From Aureococcus anophagefferens (Eukaryota > Sar > Pelagophyceae > Pelagomonadales > Pelagomonadaceae): a stretch of DNA of 64,000 nucleotides. The stretch covers positions 1,675,168 through 1,739,167 of the forward strand of contig NW_008705564.1 in assembly GCF_000186865.1 (NCBI RefSeq). Reading direction: 5' to 3'. This document shows, one piece after another, positions 1 through 8,485 of the stretch (its first letter is position 1; each line of letters opens with the position of its first letter). The notes below the pieces were generated by a model that was not told the origin of the DNA, did no database searches, and saw only the letters and a list, made by a program, of their open reading frames with translations. Made by a program: the position numbers and the translations under genes.

Positions 1-1001
1 GTCGACGCGGTCCAGCGGGTGGTGCTCCAGCAGCTGGCGCGCGCCGCTGCGCTCGCCGCAGCGCGACACGGCGTCCACGGCCTCGTCGGCGACGAAGTCG
101 CGCACGGCGACGCGCTTCCGCGCGAGCGCCGCGAGGCAGCCGAGGACGACGCGGACGACGGCGATGGGCAGGTTCCGGAAGTCGGCGCGGTCCGCGTGGG
201 ACGCGCGCGCGAGCACGTCCGCCTGGGCAGCAAAAGGGTGCGAAATTCCCAACTTCAAAGGCTCCTATCTCGGTCGTTTTCCGCTCGTTTCGGCTGATTT
301 TTGGACGAGCGATCATCTCTCGGAGCGCTCTCGAAGCATAGGTGCTGTTTCCGAAACGCGCGCGCGCGGAACACTCACGTTGAAGCGACGTTGAATCACC
401 CTTTTGCTGCCCTGGCGTCCGCGAGCCGCGCGGGGAGGCCCGCGGAAAGCGCGGCGGTCTCGGCGACCTTGGACATCTCCGCCAGCTTCCAGACGCAGCG
501 CGTCGCCGCCGCGAGCGCCGCCGGCCGCGCCTGCGCGTGGACCTGGCCGACGACGGCCGCGACGGCGGCCTCGGTGACCGCCGGCAGGTTGTCGACGAAG
601 TGCGCGAACTCCCAGAAGCAGTCGAGCGCGGCGACGGGGTCGTCGGCGCCGGCGATGGCCGTTTCGGATGTTGCGACACGACCGTTGAAAACCGTCGCGA
701 CGCCGCGCGGCGCGGGTCCTGCGTCGGATCTCCGGCGAAGGGCGCGAACAACGCGCAGTTGTGGCCCAGCGCGACGCGCGCGGCCGCGAGGAGCACGTCG
801 TAGTGGTGCATGGTCACCGTCGGCACGTGCGCGCGCGCCGTGACCTGCGCGACGCGATCGTCGCCCGGCATCGCTCGAACATTCGGACGCGGGCGTTTTT
901 ACGGCGGGCGCGTCGTCCTCGGCGAGGCGCCGCAGCCGCAGCGACTGGCGGCCGAAGGCCGGCCGCTCCACGGGCTGCGCCGGCGGCGGGAAGTTGCCCA
1001 T
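1..1001 (-). CDS. helical-repeat-like protein, 5' part, truncated by window edge
   Basis: Minus-strand gene reading from about 1001 to beyond position 1. A first exon to 903, a 58-bp GT-AG intron (845-902) and the introner at 223-422 join to one frame in places. The readable protein has alternating Ala/Leu/Val-rich helices (for example the stretches around LAAARVALGHN and AVAAVVGQVHAQARPAAL), which look like ARM/HEAT-type helical repeats, but I recognise no family. Between about 690 and 740 the frame changes and I could not find a convincing splice pair, so that join is unresolved (a missed intron, unusual splice site or sequence error). The ATG at 1001 (MGNFPPPAQP) is the best start candidate. 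Function unknown. Confidence 0.5.
223..422 (-). mobile_element. introner element IE1, family A (intron of the 1-1001 gene)
   Basis: 200-bp GC-AG intron. Terminal inverted repeat CTGGGCAGCAAAAGGG on one side and its near-complement on the other. Flanking 8-mers on the gene strand are gcggacgc (donor side) and gcggacgt (1 mismatch). The element lies in reverse orientation relative to the gene. Removal is phase 0 and rejoins Leu-Ala-Asp-Val in frame. Confidence 0.88.
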
Positions 1002-1467
1002 CTTTTTGGGACGATTGTCGTCGACACTCCGAGGTGCGCGCGACGATGTTGCGCAAACCTACATGCTCTGCGACTGCGCGGTTTCGGGGCGAAGGTGAAG
1101 CGTGAAAAAATCTTTGTTCGAGGATGTTGAGTTTTAAGGTTGAGTTTCGCCGGGCTCGCCGCGTGGCAGCCTTCGGACTCAGCATACTGCAGTCGAGTTT
1201 CGGCGGGGGTATTGTGTTCCCCTGGCGGCCCTATTCCCCGGCCCCGAAGGCCTCCTCGAGAGGCTACCCCTTGGCCGCAGGACACTTTCAAAACGGCCCG
1301 TCGGACGTCGCGCGGGACCCTGGTGGATTTTTCTACTTATTCACAGCATAGGAGGGGCGACGCGCGCGCCCGCGCGCGCCCCGGAGTTTCGGGGCCCGCG
1401 CGCCGCGGCGCATCCCGGCGCGTGGCCGGGCGGCGCGGCGCCGGGGCCCGGCGGCGGGGCCTCCGGC
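1002..1467. other. intergenic, no gene seen
   Basis: About 470 bp between two minus-strand genes. It holds the presumed promoter of the left gene and the 3' flank of the right one. The 1340-1460 part is an almost pure G+C stretch (cgcgcgcccg type). No stem-loop, repeat or ORF that I can support. Confidence 0.5.
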
Positions 1468-2181
1468 TTAGAAGAGGCCGAAGAACTTCTTCTCCGGCGC
1501 GTTGATGTTCGCGCCGATCTTGGGTGCGCCGCTCTTGCGGTTCATCTTGGCGATCTCCTGCTTGGAGAGCGCGCCGGAGTCGCGCCACATCTGCTGGTCC
1601 GCGGAGACGCCGTTCTTCTTCGCGCGGGCCGCGACGCCGTCGTCGGCGCCGCCCTTGCCGTTCCAGTTGATGGCCGTGCCGAAGATGCCGATGTCGGGCT
1701 TGGTGTTGCTGTAGATCTTGTCCTCCTTGGTCCACTTCTTGACGTTCGTCGTGTCGGCCTTGCCGTCGTTGAACGCCGTCATGCCGAAGCCCGTCTTCAT
1801 CCAGCCCTTCTTGCCCGCGAGGTCCGAGTTGTCCCAGGAGCCGCCGCGCTGCATGTAGGGCACGTCCTTGAGCGCGACCTTGCCCGAGCGGACGTCCTCG
1901 GGGTTCACCGCGAAGAGGTGGCCCGCCTCGCCCTTCTCCATCGCGCTGACGAACGAGTTGAACGACCGAGACTGGAAGCCGCGCGCGCCGCCGACGCCGA
2001 AGTTCTTGCCCTTCTTCGCGTCCTTCTCCTTCTTCTGGATCTTGGCCCACTCCTCCTTGGACATGCCGCTCGGCACGTAGCCGTACAGCTTCGTCGACGT
2101 CGCCGCCGACGTCTGCGCGGCCGGGATGAGCGCCGCGGCGGGCGCGGCGAGCACGGCGAGGGCGACGGCGGCGACCTTCAT
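1468..2181 (-). CDS. small protein with signal peptide, possible plastid targeting
   Basis: Single-exon ORF of 237 aa. It starts with MKVAAVALAVLAAPAAALIP, a clear hydrophobic signal peptide, followed by a Ser/Thr/Ala stretch. In algae with secondary plastids this arrangement is typical of a bipartite plastid presequence, so lumenal or stromal delivery is likely but unproven; the residue after the predicted cleavage site is Leu rather than the usual Phe. The mature part is Lys/Gly/Asn-rich and hydrophilic (KKEKDAKKGKNFGVGGARGF near residues 50-70, FGLF at the C terminus), with no transmembrane segment and no domain I recognise. The first Met of the signal peptide was chosen over upstream in-frame Met codons. 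Function unknown. Confidence 0.75.
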   Translation of the reverse strand: MKVAAVALAVLAAPAAALIPAAQTSAATSTKLYGYVPSGMSKEEWAKIQKKEKDAKKGKNFGVGGARGFQSRSFNSFVSAMEKGEAGHLFAVNPEDVRSGKVALKDVPYMQRGGSWDNSDLAGKKGWMKTGFGMTAFNDGKADTTNVKKWTKEDKIYSNTKPDIGIFGTAINWNGKGGADDGVAARAKKNGVSADQQMWRDSGALSKQEIAKMNRKSGAPKIGANINAPEKKFFGLF

Positions 2182-2580
2182 CTTGCTGTTCGAGGCCTGC
2201 GGGGCGGGAGGGTTGCGATGCGGCTCTCGAGGCTGCGCGTTTGGGGTTTCGCCTCGAAACGAGTGGCCTCGGCGGGAGATCCGGCGATTTGAGCCGATCG
2301 GGCGACAATTCGCGCGATCCGGCTTGCGCGCGCGTCGCAGCTGTGTCCGGGTGTCGCGGAGGGCTGGCACCGAGCGTCGATGGTGCTGTTGGACGCTGGA
2401 TCGCGCGTTTCTACGGACGAGCGGAGTGGCGCGGGAGGACGCTGTCGTGGCGCAAGTCGAGGCCTCAGGCCATATCTTCCAATACATTTGTCCGAGACAC
2501 GCGCGGCGTGCCGCGCTGCGCGCCGGCGGCCACTGAAGCTCGTCTTCCCGACTCGGCGCGGGACTGCACAACACCCACCC
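2182..2580. other. intergenic between two minus-strand genes
   Basis: 400 bp holding the promoter of the 1468-2181 gene and the 3' flank of the 2581-5407 gene. It is slightly less GC-rich than its neighbours. No repeat or RNA structure was recognised. Confidence 0.45.
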
Positions 2581-5407
2581 TTACGCGTCCTCGAAGTCCC
2601 CGCCGCACTTGATGTCCTTGCCGCCGTTGTCCGTCTCCTTGGCGCAGCAGGCGCCGAAGATCTTCTGGCAGGGCTTGTCGTTCGTCTCGCGCCGCTTCTT
2701 GTCCGTGAGCGTCTCGTGGCCCTCCTTGAAGACGCGGGACATGGTCTCGAGGTGGTCCGCGCGGGGCTGCGTGTCGCCGTGCTGGCCGTTGGCGCCGTTG
2801 AGGTTGTCCCGCGCCGCGTGGAGCAGCGCGTCCGCGCGGCCGACGTCCGTCGCGGCCTCGCGCGCGGCCGCGAGCCCGCCCGCGAGCGTCGGCGGGAGCC
2901 TAGGGGGGCGCCGCGGGGTCGACGCGCGAGGGAGTTCGGACGAACGACAGGACGCCGGGCGGCCGACGGCGGGAACTGGTCCGCGGCCTCGGCGATGGCC
3001 TGGGCGGGCGTCACGTTCCGGTCGTTCTTCACGAGCGCGCCGGCGAGCGTCGCCCGGAGCTCCGCCAGCAGGCCCGCGGCGTGGCCCATGGCCTCCATGG
3101 CGACCTCGCGCGCGCCGCGCGCGCGCGCGAGCGACCGCCGCGCGAGCTCGTGCGTCTCCTCGAGCGCCGCGAGCGACGCGTTCAGCGCCGTGAGGTTCGC
3201 CGTGAGCTCCTCGAGCTCGGCCGGCAGCGGCTCGACGCCCCGGAGGTACCTTGGGGTCGGGAAGCTTTGGAGGGTCGAGAGGGCGCGCGCGCTCCGGCGG
3301 AGGATGCTCTCGCGAGGGTCGAGAGATGCCCGGCTCCGGAGGGTCGAGAGACTTTGGAGGGTCACGGAGGATGCGAGACGCGCTCCCCGAAACGTCCGGA
3401 CCCCGGCGCGCTACGCGGCGACGATCGTGTCGTTGTCCGCGTCGCGGAGCTCGCCCATGCTCAGGTAGTAGTCGTAGCCGAAGGGCGACCTGCGGGCGAC
3501 CGTTTCGGGCCAAAGTAAGAACCCGCGACGCGACGCCGCGCGCGACGTCATGATGAACCGCCGCCGCTCCGCGCGCAGGAGGCTCGCGGCGATCGCCGGC
3601 GCGAGGTACTCGACGCAGCCCGGGGGGAAGGGCACGATGCGCTCGCAGAAGACCAGGGCCGCGCGCGTCTCCCGCGGCGTGCAGACTTCGTCGCCCCAGA
3701 GGCCGTCCTCGAGGCCGTCGGGCCCCGGGACGCCGTCGCAGGGCGGGAACTCGTCGTCGTAGAAGGGCATCTTGTACGTCAAGCCGCCGACGGTGAACTC
3801 CTGCTTGAACCGCTCCTCGCGCGCGAGCGTCGGCCCGCCGTCGCCTGCGCGGGCATGCGATCGCGAGGAAACGATCGCGAGGAAAGGATCGCGAGGAAAG
3901 GATCGCGAGGAAACGATCGCGAGGAAAGGATCGCGAGGACCCACCGTCGACGGAGCGGCGCGGACCCACCGCGACTCTCGGCTTTCGACGCCGGTCCTCG
4001 CAGCTCGCGCGCTCCTCGTCCGTCAGGAAGCCGCGGTCGAGCTCGAGGGCCGCGCAGAAGGACGCGTGGAGGTTCGCGCGCACGTGGAGCCGCGTGTACT
4101 TGGGCTGGAGGTACTTCTCCTTCCGGCAGTAGTCGTAGACGGCGTCCGCGGGCCGCTGGTACGAGAGGAGCTCGATGCTGCCCTTCTTCTCGGCGCCCTC
4201 CGTGACGGCGAACTTGAAGGCGATGGGGTCGCCGCGCTCGCCTGCGCGGGGGGACGGCGCGGTGGACGCCGCGCGGTGCTCTCCCGGCCGCCGGGCGCGC
4301 GCAGTCGACGTAGCCGTCGTCGCACGCGGCCTGGAGCAGCGCGTAGCGCTGCTCCAGCGTGAGCTGGAAGCGCCGCGCGTAGTCGAAGGCGGCGTCGACG
4401 GGCTCCTCGTCCTCCCAGATCTCGAAGTTGATCCAGAAGCGCATGTCCGGGTCGCCGAAGACGTCCGCGGGCGACCGCGAGAAGACCCTGGCCCGCGTCC
4501 GCGTGCAGGACACGCCCTCGACGGTGCAGAGGTAGGACATGAGCGACTCGCGGAAGACGTCCGTCGTCAGGTCGTGCTGCTTGCCGAAGAGGTAGGCGAG
4601 GTCGACGCCCTCGTCGCCCTCGTAGGGCCGGACGACGCCGCGGGGCTTCCCGGAGCCGTCGACGGTGATGGGCAGCTCGGGCAGGGGCTTGCGCCGGCCC
4701 TCGCAGGAGAGGCCCGGCAGCCCGCAGACGTGCTCGAGCAGCGCCGCGCGGAACCAGCCCGCCGGCGGCCGCATGGGCTCGCTCAGCGTGTGGTTGTCGA
4801 GGAGCCAGTCGAGCTCGTCGATCTCTCGGAGGGCCCGGTCCCGGTCGTCCTTCTTCCGCGCGACGCCCGCGTGCTCCGCGGCGAAGGCCGCGTTCTTCGT
4901 GCGGTTCTTCTCCCAGGCCTCGTGCTGCTTGTCCCACTTGGTCCGGTTCTTGGTGATCTCCTTCTCCGCCGCGGCGAGGAACAGCTCCACGGACGCCGCG
5001 GGCGCCTCGTCCTCCATGACCACGAGCTTGCCCGGGTAGGTGCGCCCCTCCGGGTCGTCGGGCACGGAGATCTCCGACGCGAAGAAGACCGCGCGCTTCC
5101 GCGCGCACGGCGGCAGCGCCTCGAAGTCGCCGCCCGCGCAGACGCGCTCCGTGATGGCCTTGCGGAACCAGGGCTCGAGCTGCGCCTCGACGCAGAAGGC
5201 GGCGATGGCGTCGACGGGCTCCTCGCCCTCGTAGATCTTCACGTCGCCGGCGACGCCGCCGTCCTCCGTGCCGATGGGGATGGCCGCCAGCGGCTCGCCG
5301 AAGGCGCCGGCGGCCGCGGCCTCGCGCCGCTGCAGGATCTCCACGACCGACGAGTCGCCGGTGCAGCCGCAGAGCATGGCCAGCGCGCAGAGCAGCGCCG
5401 GCCGCAT
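2581..5407 (-). CDS. secreted protein with repeated E-(D/G)-E-x-P-V-D modules
   Basis: Six-exon model: 5407-4303, 4241-4002, 3844-3547, 3489-3415, 3249-2977, 2899-2581. The sum is 2310 nt, giving 769 aa with one open frame, which supports every junction. MRPALLCALAMLCGCTG is a signal peptide. The body repeats a loose module of about 100 residues: an acidic motif such as YEGEEPVDA, PYEGDEGVDL or WEDEEPVDA, then an aromatic/basic helix, then a paired Cys (VC...C). About five copies can be counted to residue 450. The C-terminal third is helical and coiled-coil-like (LEELTANLTALNASLAALEE) and ends in a Cys-rich tail (CQKIFGACC). No family recognised. The introns are 57-165 bp, GC-AG or GT-AG, and several have near-identical 8-mers at both ends (for example gttcccgc/gctcccgc). 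Confidence 0.82.
3258..3370 (-). repeat. interspersed GGAGGGTCGAGAG repeats inside an intron
   Basis: Intron 4 (3250-3414) of the secreted repeat-protein gene has several copies of a ggagggtcgagag-like motif, including tccggagggtcgagag. It is one of two introns of this gene that hold simple tandem or dispersed repeats. Confidence 0.6.
3858..3941 (-). repeat. 14-bp minisatellite, about six units, inside an intron
   Basis: Tandem units gatcgcgaggaaac / gatcgcgaggaaag (14 bp) repeat five times with a sixth partial unit. They sit inside intron 2 (3845-4001) of the secreted repeat-protein gene. The array accounts for about half of the 157-bp intron. Confidence 0.9.
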
Positions 5408-5505
5408 CGTTGCGCTGTGTGCGTTCAGAGATGCGGCGGCAGCCCCATGTGCTCGTTTGATTGTTCACCGTGCAAGGTGAAGGGCAACTCTGGGCCGTGG
5501 ATCAA
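5408..5505. promoter_or_regulatory. short bidirectional promoter region
   Basis: Only 98 bp separate the start of the minus-strand secreted protein (5407) from the chosen ATG (5506) of the plus-strand ankyrin gene, so the two must share promoter sequence unless the ankyrin start lies elsewhere. No TATA box was seen. Confidence 0.4.
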
Positions 5506-6252
5506 ATGATCGCCGATCCCGCCATCTCGATGAACGTGAACGCCGCTCTCTCCTCCGGTGAGTCCGAGCCAGAAAGCGAACCCGAAAGTGAGCCAGGAAG
5601 CGTGCATACTGAGCCATGGCATCCTGAGCAGGAGCTTCCCCTGTACGTGGCAGCTAAACATGGAAATGAAGCAGAGGTCGTCGCGCTCCTCGCTGCCGGC
5701 GCGCACGTAGATGCGATCCCAGAAGCTGAACTTCAGACCACCACTGCGCTTTGGATTGCATGTGCGAAAGGGCGGACAAATGTCGTTAGAATTCTCATCG
5801 ATGCGAACGCGGACGTGAATTGGTGCGACCTGCCGTTTGGTACGCCTCTTTATGCCGCGGCTAGAGAAGGATATTACGCGATCATCAAGATCCTGCTCTC
5901 CGCAGGAGCGAATCCCAATCTGGGGCCATCGTCGTATGCCGCGTGTCTGCGTCGATATGGTCATAAGAAGGAGGCCCCGTCTCGCCGCATGCTCGGTCTG
6001 CTACTTCAACACGGCGCGGCCATGAAAGAGGCTCCATCTTATTTTGACCCCCGCAACGACTACAACGAATGCACATGGCAGTACCACGAAAGAGTCAAAA
6101 AGGCGGGCGGCTACGACGCGCTCGTGAAGACGCGCCGTCGCGTGCTCTCGGGCTTCGTCGACAAGTGCGTCGAGGGCAAGTTCGGCCGCCAGGCCCCGGC
6201 GGAAGTCTGCGGGCACGTGGCGGCGTTCCTCGCGCCGCCGGGGGGCTACTAA
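5506..6252 (+). CDS. ankyrin-repeat protein
   Basis: Single-exon, 248 aa. An acidic Glu/Ser/Pro N terminus (SEPESEPESEPGS) is followed by about four ankyrin repeats from residue 45: LPLYVAAKHGNEAEVVALL, ALWIACAKGRTNVVRILI, PLYAAAREGYYAIIKILLSA and a weaker fourth with RRMLGLLLQHGA. The last 60 residues are non-ankyrin and basic. Ankyrin repeats bind proteins; no catalytic part is present. Base composition is visibly lower in GC than both neighbours, with many A/T-ending codons up to about 6100, and there is no intron; this contrasts with the surrounding genes. It ends 29 bp from the convergent gene at 6282. The first in-frame ATG at 5506 was taken as start. Confidence 0.85.
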   Translation: MIADPAISMNVNAALSSGESEPESEPESEPGSVHTEPWHPEQELPLYVAAKHGNEAEVVALLAAGAHVDAIPEAELQTTTALWIACAKGRTNVVRILIDANADVNWCDLPFGTPLYAAAREGYYAIIKILLSAGANPNLGPSSYAACLRRYGHKKEAPSRRMLGLLLQHGAAMKEAPSYFDPRNDYNECTWQYHERVKKAGGYDALVKTRRRVLSGFVDKCVEGKFGRQAPAEVCGHVAAFLAPPGGY

Positions 6253-6281
6253 GGCCGCTCGTAAACACCTTTGGGAAAACG

Positions 6282-8294
6282 TTACCCGCTCGCCGTCGCG
6301 ACGAACGCGCAGAGGAACTCGAGCGCCTCGCTGGGCACGTGGGGCGCGCCGTGGGCCTTCGCGGACCCCGCGTCGTCGTCGCGGCAGAGGCGCAGCTCGT
6401 CGACGAGGGCCTGGTCCAGGCTCCGCAGCGCGATGGTCGCGCCGCGGCCGTCGAAGGTGTCGCCGCGCGCGAAGCGGCGGACCGCGTCCCGGTAGGGCCC
6501 GACCTTGGCCGGGTGGAGCTCGCGCTCGAGCCAGCCGTCGAAGTTCGCGAGGAGCGCCTCGCGGTCCCGGTCGCGGGGCGGCGGCGCCGCGGCGCCGTCC
6601 CAGGCGCTCCGCACGCTGCCGAGGTTCAGCGGCCGGCCGCCCGCGCCGCGCGACCGGCCGAGCGCGAAGCCCGCGGTCTCGTCGAAGGCCGGCTGCGCCG
6701 GCGGCGCGGCCTCCGCGCCCTTCTTGCCCTTCTTCGCCGCTTTCGACGCCGCGGGGGCCGGCGCGGCGGCCGCGGGCGCCGCGCGCGGCCGCTTCTTCGC
6801 GGCGGGACCGCCGAGGAGCGCCGCGAGCGGGTCCTCGGGCGTCTTCGGCCGCTTGCGCTTCTCCGGCGCGTCGGCCCTGCGCGGCTCCGGCGCGGGCGCC
6901 TCGGCCTCGGCGGGCGGCGGCGCCGGCGCGGCGGCGACCGGCGCGGCGGCGGGCGCGGCCGCGGCCCCGGCGGCCTCCCGCTCGGACGCGCAGTGCGGGC
7001 AGTACCACGCGCCCTCGGGCATGGCGTCGAGCCCCGCGCAGGCGAGCTTCGTCTCGCAGTCGCAGGCGTCGCAGAGCACGACGTCGGGCAGCGCGTCGCC
7101 GCGCTCGTCGACGGTCGGTTCGCCGCAGACGTCGCAGACGTCGACCTCGTTGCACTTCTCGGGGCAGCCGTGCTTCCGGCACGCGCGGTCGTAGGCCTTG
7201 GCGGCGGAGCGCTCGTCGGCGAAGGACCCGAGGCGGTGGGTCTGGCCCTTGTGGTGGAGCGTCGCGCGGTAGCGGCCCTTCTGCTCGTTGACGCCGCGCG
7301 ACTCGACCCGCTTCGCCTTCCGCTTCGGCGGCGACGGCTTCTTCGTCTCCGGCTCGTCCTTCGCCTTCCGCTTCGGCGGCGACGGCTTCTTCTCCGGCTT
7401 CGGCGGCGACGGCTTCTTCGTCTCCGGCTCGTCCGTCGGCGCGGGCCGCCGCGGCTTGCAGGGCGACGGCGACCGGTCGTCGCCGTCGTCCGGCGGCGGC
7501 GGCGCGGCGCCCGCGGCCGCGGCGCGCGCCGCCGCCTCGTCGCCGAAGTGGCCGAGCCATTCGGACACGCCGTCGGCGGACTTGCGCACGGCGGTCCACT
7601 TGCCCGCCGCGGCGTCGTAGGACGCGGTCTGGGGGCCCGAGAGCTGGGCCAGGAGCCAGGCGCCGTCCGCGCCGGCGCACGCCGCCGCGGGGAACGCCGC
7701 GACGCGCGCCGCGCGCGCCGCCGCGTCGTCGTCGCCCAGGCCCGCGGCGTACGCGAGGACCGCCGCGTCGTCGACGGCCGCCGCGCGCTCGCCGAGCTTC
7801 GTGCGGAGCGCGTCGAGGGCGGCGGTGAGCCGCGGCCGCGCGTCCTCCGGCGGCGCCGCCGGCTCCTTGGGCGCCTTCACGAAATCCGCCTCGAGGTCCC
7901 TGTCCTCGTCGCCGTCGTCGTAGGCGATGTCGTAGACGACGTCGTAGGCGCCGCGCACGGCGCGCACGACGCCGGGGAAGTACTTGCGGCCCCGGCGGAA
8001 GCGCGCGCGGACGCGGTCGCCGACGGCGAACGTGGGCGTCACGTCGACGCGCCGCGGCTGCGAGAAGCCGAGCGTCATGGGCCGCGGCTCGGACTGGAGC
8101 CGCTGGGCGAGGGCGAGGAACGCGTCGCGGTCCAGGGGGCCCACGGCGTCGCCGTTGACGGCGACGAGCGTCGCGCTGTCGAGCGTCGCGCCGCCCTTTT
8201 CGAAATGCTCGACGACGACCGCCTGGCGGCCGCCGTCGTAGGTGATGTCGATGCCGAGCTTCTGGGCGCGGAAGACGATGTCCACGCGCTCCAT
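6282..8294 (-). CDS. nuclear-type protein with PDZ-like, Tudor/Agenet-like, AP2-like and PHD-like parts
   Basis: Single-exon, 670 aa. Residues 1-77 resemble a PDZ domain (LGIDITYDGG, LVAVNGDAV, MTLGF). Residues 83-137 look like a Tudor/Agenet-type module (VGDRVRARFRRGRKYFPGVV, YDIAYDDGDEDRDLE). A Lys/Pro/Ser-rich linker with repeated KKPSPPKRKAK motifs acts as a likely nuclear localisation region. Around 340-377 is an AP2/ERF-like beta-strand segment (YRATLHHKGQTHRLGSF then AAKAYDRACRKHG). Around 378-432 is a Cys-rich PHD-like finger (CDVCGEP, VVLCDACDC, WYCPHCAS). The C-terminal half is low-complexity Ala/Pro with a helical end. Together this suggests a chromatin or transcription protein; the individual assignments are by eye. 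Start at 8294, first Met. Confidence 0.78.
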   Translation of the reverse strand: MERVDIVFRAQKLGIDITYDGGRQAVVVEHFEKGGATLDSATLVAVNGDAVGPLDRDAFLALAQRLQSEPRPMTLGFSQPRRVDVTPTFAVGDRVRARFRRGRKYFPGVVRAVRGAYDVVYDIAYDDGDEDRDLEADFVKAPKEPAAPPEDARPRLTAALDALRTKLGERAAAVDDAAVLAYAAGLGDDDAAARAARVAAFPAAACAGADGAWLLAQLSGPQTASYDAAAGKWTAVRKSADGVSEWLGHFGDEAAARAAAAGAAPPPPDDGDDRSPSPCKPRRPAPTDEPETKKPSPPKPEKKPSPPKRKAKDEPETKKPSPPKRKAKRVESRGVNEQKGRYRATLHHKGQTHRLGSFADERSAAKAYDRACRKHGCPEKCNEVDVCDVCGEPTVDERGDALPDVVLCDACDCETKLACAGLDAMPEGAWYCPHCASEREAAGAAAAPAAAPVAAAPAPPPAEAEAPAPEPRRADAPEKRKRPKTPEDPLAALLGGPAAKKRPRAAPAAAAPAPAASKAAKKGKKGAEAAPPAQPAFDETAGFALGRSRGAGGRPLNLGSVRSAWDGAAAPPPRDRDREALLANFDGWLERELHPAKVGPYRDAVRRFARGDTFDGRGATIALRSLDQALVDELRLCRDDDAGSAKAHGAPHVPSEALEFLCAFVATASG

Positions 8295-8485
8295 GGTCTG
8301 GCGGGCAGGGTGCGTACTGGGCGATGGGTCGGCTGCTCTCGCGTACTGGGCGATGGGTCGGCTGCTCTCCCTATGAGCCCATGCGCGCCTCGGTGCAACA
8401 CCTCATTCACCATGGAGCGTATCAAACGCGGCAGCGCCCGCAGGGCATGGGCAGGGCGTAGCTCCCACCCGGGACAAAGCCCGCC
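8295..8485. promoter_or_regulatory. divergent promoter region with a perfect 29-bp tandem duplication
   Basis: 191 bp between divergent starts (8294 minus, 8486 plus). It contains two perfect, directly adjacent 29-bp copies at 8312-8340 and 8341-8369 (core gtactgggcgatgggtcggc). No TATA box was recognised. The repeat could be a duplicated control element or a replication-slippage product. Confidence 0.6.

Noticed and set aside
3858..3941. CRISPR-like array
   Set aside because: Direct 14-bp units with no spacers, inside a eukaryotic intron; it is a minisatellite.
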